Under the pieces are notes generated by a model, which had not been told where the DNA came from, did no database searches, and was given only the letters and a program-made list of their open reading frames with translations. From Phoronis pallida (lineage: Eukaryota; Phoronida; Phoronidae): a stretch of 12,234 bases of DNA. The position numbers and the translations under genes are program-made. Positions 6,893 to 12,234 of this stretch are shown here, in pieces. The stretch covers positions 1 to 12,234 of the forward strand of contig JAOXYC010190133.1 of assembly GCA_028565715.1 (NCBI GenBank), in the 5' to 3' direction. How positions within the stretch are numbered: the stretch's first letter is position 1; each line of letters opens with the position of its first letter.

Positions 6893-8426
6893 GTAGGATA
6901 AGTAACGTGCTTCTCAGTGAAGCTATCATACGTGATTTAAGCGAAGTGATTTGCATTGGCATTTTAGTAGAAGTACAGTTTTCCAAAAACACAAAAACCG
7001 CCAGTCTACAGAAAATGATCAGGAATAGGGCTTACAATTAGAGCTGAAACGGTACACGAAGGTATCGCTACGGTACGGTATAGGTACACAGGGCTTCGGT
7101 ACGGTACGGTATTCGGTACAAATTACAAACCAAGATTAAGTAACACCACCAACAGTTTCTCAACAAAAATTTTTCATCAAATCGCGTTGAAGAGTTCATT
7201 ATAATAGAGCGGTCATTTGTTGCTAATTATACAGACACTATAATACCAAGACTTAACGGCCGAAGATAGAACTACTTGTATTTCAATCGAGTGCCGCGGT
7301 TGAAAATGAACATTTTAGAAAAAATTGCACAATTATTTGTAAGTTTGAAGAATAATTTACTGGGGTATGACAAAAACAAGCAAATTTTCGGTACGTCGGT
7401 ACATCAGGGTCTGCGTACCGTTCCGTACCGATCGGAAGATTTCGGTTCGGTTCCGTAATGTACCGAATACCGTTTCAGCCCTACTTACAATAGTGTAATC
7501 ATACAAGACGAGAGAAACGATGACCTCATGTTAGGGAGATTAAAGTCACTGGCAATAAGCCCTGATTCAACGTCTTACACGAAAACGAATTGAACTTCTG
7601 CCGACTGCCAGGCTGTGCTGCTTTGTTAAGATTAAAATTAAAGAAACGTTGAACAATTGACAGTTTAAATTCATTTGCAAATCTAAAAAGCGCGTACATA
7701 CACTTTTTGGGCACAGATCTTGTCGCGCTCATGGCCGAAAGCAAGCAGTGAGTTTGATGAGACATAAACAGATAAATGACGCGCATTTGAACAAGTCTCT
7801 TTACACCGCTTGCTGCTTAAAAAATAAATTTCATCTGTAGCGAAAAAAAAAACGTATTCAAAATCAATTATGGTAGATATGCAGGCTGATAACCGACTGA
7901 ATCAAAGATTATGCACACAGATTTTATAAGGCGCACCGAATTTGATAAACATGGCTAAAGCATTTTTAAAACCGTTACATTTGTTTTCAAATTATCACAA
8001 TGTTCTGATCTGTTAATTCAAAACCATTTGATTCGATGAAAGCTAAGATGGGGATTATACTAGGCGTTCTTGCATTCGAAACCAGATTGAAAAATCTTAA
8101 TACTCGTTTCAGGAATTTTAGAGATTCGCAACCCATCAGACGGCATGGTTCGTTTTCTCATGGTAATCCTCCCGGCGGCGTCGGCAGTAACCTTCATCCT
8201 TATCACCATACTATGGGTAATGCGCGGGAGACTGAGAAATACGGACAAGGAGTTCCGCAGAATAGCATTGCGTAGAACGCCCTCTTACGATAATATGTTG
8301 AAGGAGCTGAGAATCGACGATAGCGCCCCCTTAGTTGGATGTAAAGACCATCAGGATCAGGAGTCCTCACAGTTGAGCTTCAATGACGATTGGGAGAACA
8401 AAACGACCGATGCTGCCGACGTGTGA
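6823..8426 (+). CDS. small single-pass membrane protein, unrecognised
   Basis: Proposed exons 6823–6892 and 8113–8426 join in phase 1 to give 127 residues. The start ATG at 6823 has A at −3 and G at +4. The protein has a short polar N-terminus with one N-glycosylation sequon (N11-A-T), a hydrophobic helix at about 38–60, then a basic stretch (RGRLR at 61–65, RR at 72–73 and 77–78) and an acidic, serine-rich tail ending DAADV. The glycan site on one side and positive charge on the other predict N-terminus outside, C-terminus in the cytosol, and no cleaved signal peptide. The size and layout resemble small channel-accessory subunits such as KCNE proteins, but no family signature supports that. 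The last exon and its poly(A) signal are well supported; the first exon rests on the donor AAAG|GTAGGA and matching phase, and other upstream exons are possible. Confidence 0.5.
7031..7038. repeat. left target-site duplication CTTACAAT
   Basis: This is the left copy of the 8-bp direct repeat bounding the MITE; the identical right copy is at 7484–7491. Their identity suggests an insertion young enough for neither copy to have mutated. Confidence 0.92.
7039..7483. mobile_element. non-autonomous hAT-type MITE (445 bp)
   Basis: The ends form 16-bp terminal inverted repeats, TAGRGCTGAAACGGTA, at 7039–7054 and 7468–7483 with one mismatch. The element is flanked by a perfect 8-bp target-site duplication CTTACAAT (7031–7038 and 7484–7491). 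An 8-bp duplication and TAGGG-type termini fit the hAT superfamily. Near both ends are clusters of CGGTAC-type motifs. There is no transposase-length reading frame, so movement would need a transposase supplied from elsewhere. It lies in the proposed intron of the small membrane-protein gene. Confidence 0.92.
8113..8426 (+). CDS. last exon: transmembrane helix and cytosolic tail
   Basis: The acceptor CTCGTTTCAG precedes an open frame of 103 residues plus two leading bases, ending TGA at 8424–8426. Residues FLMVILPAASAVTFILITIL form a clear membrane helix, followed by positive residues. AATAAA lies 31 bases after the stop. The frame upstream of the acceptor closes at a TGA at 8088, so a 5' exon is required unless translation starts at the internal Met at 8145. 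Confidence 0.72.
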
Positions 8427-8457
8427 TGTTTGTTTGACAATATACACTTGAATGATA

Positions 8458-8463
8458 AATAAA
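8458..8463 (+). promoter_or_regulatory. poly(A) signal AATAAA
   Basis: Canonical AATAAA lies 31 bases after the stop of the small membrane-protein gene and is followed by a T-rich tract. The short 3' untranslated region and hexamer support the exon at 8113–8426 as a true terminal exon. Confidence 0.7.
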
Positions 8464-9740
8464 AATATAGTTTTGATTCAAAAATTTATTTTTTCTTTTA
8501 AATTTTCCATGATTTAAAGAACCCTAGACCATGATCATCCTATGCTCTTTTAAGAAATCTTTTCAATCCAGACAAGCACAAACCCATATGCATAGAACCA
8601 AATACACTAACGCAATTACATTACAGACGATCAGCAAAGGAATAGGTGTTTCAGAGTGCATAAGCTATGCTGGCGGTATGTTGATAGAATATCCATGTAC
8701 AAGTACTTACATCGAAATAGTTTAACTAAATATATTTCCACATTGCCCTTTTACAGTAATATTCATTGAAATTGTGCAAAAAAATGTCATATATTTGACA
8801 ATGTTCAGTTTCTTTTTTGTTCATTTCTCCAAAAACACAAAGACTAACACGCAAAGTTTATTGCATTTCTGGCTAGAGTCTAGCAATTACAAGTTTCAGA
8901 TAATCTGCTTTTAGAGCAAACTATAATAACTGGAACTTAAATCTTATCAGGGGGTTAACAATTTCTTAACATGCATTTTTGTGATCTGTGATTTAGCATT
9001 ATTTCCTTTTATATTTTCATAACCTTTGCACATTGTGTCATTCGAATCCTGAAACCATCCTTTTTGATTTTAACAGAATTTAAATCTACGACCATGATTT
9101 TGCCAAAAAAAACAGTAATCAAATTAAATATTGATCTAAGTCTAATACCTTCTATCGACTTCTTGATTATACTTATGTTGCAGACTTGAATATATTCAAC
9201 AACAACAACTGCAGTATGTCAATAAAATCTAAGGAATTTCAACCCTGTTTTACCCATTCAAATGTTGAGTGCATTCACATCCTGAGATGCATGATCAGAA
9301 AGACTGTACCAAGCCAGTAATCTTTCAGTCCGTCTGCATCTACAAAGCTTAAATTACATCAAGGAAACATCTCAAGTTCTGATTCCATTTTAGTTTGCAG
9401 CTTTCAAGATGATAACTTCCATTGTTTCTTAATATTTTCTATTGTTGAAACAATCCCAGTGGAGCTTTAAGTTCTGTATTTTTCATCCAGTAAAATGCAA
9501 ACAATTGTACTCACGTTGATATTAAAGGTTATATCCATGAATAAGAGTTTTACACTGCAACTCAGTAATGACCAGATTTGCTTTTTTGGACTGAAGTTTT
9601 CCCCCCACAGTTCACCATCCACAGTTTGTTCCTTTTTCCTAAATTAATCAATCCTCTTGGCACCATGCAACAATTAAATCCAATCCAATCCAATAAATCC
9701 ATGGTAAGAGTTTTACTTTGTTAATCAACAAAGATGAAGA
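8464..9740. other. noncoding, probable 3' UTR of minus gene
   Basis: No coding exon is supported on either strand. The stretch is AT-rich and lies directly downstream of the minus-strand stop codon. It contains two minus-strand AATAAA hexamers (8485–8490, 8857–8862) and a short AATCC tandem run near 9676–9698. It most likely holds the 3' untranslated region of the minus-strand gene. Confidence 0.45.
8485..8490 (-). promoter_or_regulatory. candidate minus-strand poly(A) signal
   Basis: TTTATT on the given strand is AATAAA on the minus strand. It could end the transcript of the minus-strand membrane-protein gene, whose stop is at 9741, giving a 3' untranslated region of about 1.25 kb. A second candidate is at 8857–8862. 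Sequence alone does not decide between them. Confidence 0.3.
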
Positions 9741-9992
9741 TCAGCTAGCTTTTATATACACTGGATGAGAATACACATGTTTCAACGCGATCACTAGTTT
9801 AACAACAGGGGTCAGCAGTGCAGTGAGTACGGGTAGACTGTAATATTGCAGGTAGTACGTAACATCCCGTACCGGGAGTAGTCCCATAATAGTCAATGTT
9901 CCGTGAGTGGTTGGAGGTAGGCTTCGTATCCTCCAGTATGTCATGATATGACTGTATGTAGTCAGATCCAGATCTGTGTTGACTAGTACACC
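9741..9992 (-). CDS. minus gene, terminal exon E
   Basis: The acceptor ATTATTGTAG opens GVLVNTDLDL. The exon encodes 83 residues, with a proline-containing segment, a final hydrophobic helix (LPVLTALLTPVVKLVIAL) and a short C-terminal tail, then TGA. It fits the last exon of the gene because no further open frame follows. Confidence 0.86.
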   Translation of the reverse strand, partial: GVLVNTDLDLTTYSHIMTYWRIRSLPPTTHGTLTIMGLLPVRDVTYYLQYYSLPVLTALLTPVVKLVIALKHVYSHPVYIKAS

Positions 9993-12234
9993 CTACAATA
10001 ATAACAGTGGGAAGTTGTAAGTTTAATGTAAATATTCAAGGCTCAAGTGCCTTTATCATGCAGAATTGTTATCTCTTATCAAATATCACTTTATTTAATT
10101 TTTGCATTAGTTGTGTGTAATTTTTTCAAAACATGTATTTTTGTGTTATAAGGGATTATCATACTAGCGGCATAGACTTTTTGATCTTCCCCTGGTCTTA
10201 GTCTTTCATTTTATTAAAATGTTAAATATAATTAATTTGAAAAGACAGAAAAACTCCGAACTGAACTGGGAATCGAACCCAGGTCTCCCTGATTGCCGGT
10301 CAGATGCTCTAACAACTGAGCTAAACAGCCCGTCCTAATTCTGTCAGAATCTTAACGCATAATAGCGCTAATAGATATTATGATAAAAATATGGAGTAAC
10401 TTACAAGCTGTCTAGTAAGATTCTGCACATTTTTTTCAACCGCCCTTTCAACATTTTGTGCTAATGATAACAGTCCAGCACCCAAGGTGGTCCATGTTGC
10501 TATGACAACCAGCAAAAGCACCCTTTAAAGACGAAAACAATCATGAACACAAAATAACATTTCTCAATACACAAAACAGGATTTCAAACTTTAAGAAAAC
10601 TATGTTGAATGCTCAGAACAGTTAGGATGTATTTCTTTAGAATGTTATTTTAGACTCATAAATACCATCAAGATTGTTTACCTTTTAAGAAATGTTCACA
10701 AAAAAATTAGGAGAGAAAACTATAAAGCAGAAAACCACCACATTGCAGAATAATAATTTTTATCGCGATTCTATATTTGCGAGGGTAACGCTTCGAGCTC
10801 AGTTGCAGAAATAAGATAGTACTGAGTTGAAAAGGGTCATTTATTTAAATGACAAAATATAATAATACAATGGTAATATTACAATCTCTGCAAGATGGGC
10901 AACAAAAAATCAGCACAATGACAGTATGCAAATACTGGAATCAGCCCGGAAATGTTATGAAAATTCCAAAAAAAAACAGTTATTTGTATTCTTGTCCTAA
11001 GATCAAGACTTACCATGTTTTGATTCTCTTAGGTGTCAGTTTATTTTTAGCCAGCATATTGTCAGCTAAGTAGTATAGCAGGACACAAACACCCACTACA
11101 TATGAGATGACACATAGTTTATACCACACGGATGTGTAAATGAAACTGACTGCGAAAGAGGTCTCCAACTCATCCTGAAAAATACATGTGGGAAATAAAA
11201 TAGCAGCATTCTCACTAAAAGGATATCACAAAAAATAATAGATTCTTGAGATACTCAGAAATGGAACACAACTACCCATGAAGCAAATGATGAAAGAGAT
11301 GAACAAAAGAAACTGACAAACGCTGAAAAACAGAGGATGCCTTTTTTATAGTCAACGGATATATTCAGTGCTTAATATTGAAAAGACAGAAAAATCCGGA
11401 ACTGATCTGGGAATCGAACCCAGGCCGTCTGATTGCTGGTCAGATACTCTACCATCTAAGCTAACCAGCTCCTACTATTTTCTGAAGTGTGGTAATTTTA
11501 ACGCTATGAGCCAGTATAGTAATTACCCCATGAGTGGCGCTGTGATCTTTTCCCACAAGGATTTATTTTGCTGTTCAGTGCTTATGTTAGAGAAAGTGCT
11601 ATTATTCAATATGTATACCAACCTCAATAACAGGTGTAATTTGCAGTACCCTAATCACGTATAATAAAAGCTAACAATTTTACAAAATGTTTTAGGCTTT
11701 TTAAACTAGCAAAGCTTGTATTGGCGATGCTTTATTGAGAACTTTCAGTGTAAATAAGCGTAAAACATGGTGAGTCTGATAACTTACTACTAAGGACATA
11801 TATTGTGTATGCCATGACAACACAGAGGCCCTGAATTCTGTCTGACTAGTAGTGACATGTATTGCATTATTCTGACTAAATTGCTGAAGCCTCGTGTAGT
11901 ATCTGGTCAACTTGCTCTGTAGTGAACCTGGAAACAGATTAAAATTCTATCATATGATATTCCTAAAATGGATACCGAGGGAATTAAACTAAATGTACTA
12001 TATTGATCTCATCTTTTGCCATTAAGAAGAAAAACATGAGCTTTTGCCATACTTTTTAGACACCCAAGAGGATAAGATGTCAAAACTTAATATTAAGTCT
12101 TTCAAGGTAACTGAAAATATCCAATATAAAAACCATATAACGTGTACGCTTATAAAATTATGACATGTCCATTTACCGTGAAGTGCCTTGAAGAGGACTA
12201 TTGTCACAATAAACACCCCGACGGATGCACCGCA
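9741..12234 (-). CDS. multi-pass membrane protein, C-terminal part, 5' end outside window
   Basis: Five exons on the minus strand (12234–12177, 11927–11788, 11174–11014, 10522–10405, 9992–9741) join at GT–AG introns in phases 1, 0, 2 and 0. Together they give 242 residues with no internal stop. Predicted membrane helices, numbered from the first visible residue: about 3–18, 84–108, 121–141 and 206–230. Between the first two is a polar loop rich in Gln, Ser and Thr. After the third is a charged helix (QNVERAVEKN) with an NLT sequon at 154. The C-terminus is a short tail ending VYIKAS. I do not recognise the family, and no catalytic or pore motif is evident. The consistent phases across four introns make the gene real. 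The N-terminal part continues to the right of the window. Confidence 0.85.
10237..10337 (-). repeat. tRNA-like SINE or tRNA pseudogene, copy 1
   Basis: On the minus strand the repeat has an A box (TAGCTCAGTTGTTAGAGC, 10306–10323) and a perfect B box (GGTTCGATTCC, 10269–10279). The anticodon and TΨC arms pair well. The acceptor stem pairs only partly (5 of 7) and the base at position 33 is C instead of T, so a working tRNA is unlikely; the anticodon position reads GGC. A T-run follows the tRNA part. It is shared with copy 2 at 11378–11475, beyond the tRNA limits. It lies in the intron between exons D and E, on the strand of the host gene. Confidence 0.8.
10405..10522 (-). CDS. minus gene, exon D: membrane helix and charged helix
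   Basis: The acceptor TTTAAAG has a weak pyrimidine tract but gives the needed phase. It completes Trp and continues VLLLVVIATW, a membrane helix, then a charged helical stretch with an NLT sequon. It ends CAGCTT|GTAAGT in phase 0. Confidence 0.85.
11014..11174 (-). CDS. minus gene, exon C: membrane helix
   Basis: The acceptor TTTTTCAG precedes DELETSF. The exon holds a long hydrophobic run (LCVISYVVGVCVLLYYL) and then a basic stretch (KNKLTPKRIK). It ends ACATG|GTAAGT in phase 2, so the next exon completes a Trp codon. Confidence 0.86.
11378..11475 (-). repeat. tRNA-like SINE or tRNA pseudogene, copy 2
   Basis: This is the second copy of the repeat at 10237–10337, with the same orientation and the same flanking GAAAAGACAGAAAAA block. 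A cloverleaf can be drawn with all seven acceptor pairs formed (two of them G·U), a D arm, an anticodon arm and a five-pair TΨC arm around TTCGATT. The anticodon position reads AGC (Ala-like), but position 33 is C. The B box is at 11410–11420. It lies in the intron between exons B and C. It may be a tRNA-derived SINE head or a duplicated tRNA-like gene. Confidence 0.8.
11788..11927 (-). CDS. minus gene, exon B: polar loop
   Basis: The acceptor TTTCCAG completes a Gly codon and opens a 46-residue polar segment with SLQSKLTRYYTRLQQF near its start. It ends TTAGTA|GTAAGT in phase 0. The composition suggests an amphipathic or coiled loop between membrane helices. Confidence 0.85.
12177..12234 (-). 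CDS. minus gene, exon A (partial)
   Basis: The right end is cut by the window edge. The exon reads C-G-A-S-V-G followed by the hydrophobic VFIVTIVLF and ends CACG|GTAAAT in phase 1. It is a membrane helix, the first visible one. Confidence 0.8.

Noticed and set aside
7276-7458. 60-codon + frame inside the MITE
   Set aside because: It is made of MITE interior and its CGGTAC-type end repeats, too short for a transposase and without motifs.
7526-7786. 86-codon minus frame in the intron
   Set aside because: It has no domain and no start context, and its neighbours do not provide matching splice sites.
8036-8275. 79-codon + frame over the small membrane-protein exon
   Set aside because: It crosses the acceptor at 8112 and uses another frame than the one with a clear membrane helix, basic flank and poly(A) signal. 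It is a shadow frame.
10237-10337. Functional tRNA-Ala gene
   Set aside because: The acceptor stem pairs at only 5 of 7 positions, position 33 is C, and a sister copy shares sequence outside the tRNA limits, so a repeat is more likely.

Overview
The window looks like animal nuclear DNA, most likely from a marine invertebrate and probably a deuterostome. The evidence is interrupted genes with GT–AG introns in consistent phases, an extracellular-matrix protein built of Ig, thrombospondin type 1 and PLAC modules, AT-rich intergenic DNA, a hAT-type MITE and tRNA-like short repeats. The 8-bp palindrome TAGGCCTA occurs three times. The species cannot be fixed from the sequence.

Bases 1–2668 hold no recognisable gene. 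They contain a near-perfect 34-bp-arm hairpin (622–693) and a looser inverted repeat (713–929). Bases 2669–5815 (+) carry a complete four-exon gene for a 542-residue secreted protein: signal peptide, one Ig domain, an RKRR furin-type site, three thrombospondin type 1 repeats (TSRs), a PLAC domain and a long arginine-rich tail. It resembles the C-terminal half of ADAMTS-like 1/3 proteins standing alone. Its introns hold a 38-bp tandem duplication beside a 20-bp palindrome, and a 130-bp palindrome with perfect 51-bp arms.

Bases 5816–6822 are noncoding as far as can be seen. Bases 6823–8426 (+) carry a probable two-exon gene for a 127-residue single-pass membrane protein. The last exon is followed closely by AATAAA; the first exon is inferred from phase matching. 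Its intron holds a 445-bp hAT-type MITE with a perfect 8-bp target duplication.

Bases 9741–12234 (−) carry the last five exons of a multi-pass membrane protein gene whose 5' part lies beyond the right edge. All four introns join in phase, giving 242 residues with about four membrane helices. I do not recognise the family. Two introns each hold one copy of a tRNA-like repeat on the same strand as the gene. The small + gene and this − gene converge, with opposing candidate poly(A) signals only 21 bp apart.

There is no sign of a shared pathway between the three genes. The secreted matrix protein and the two membrane proteins appear to be independent neighbours.
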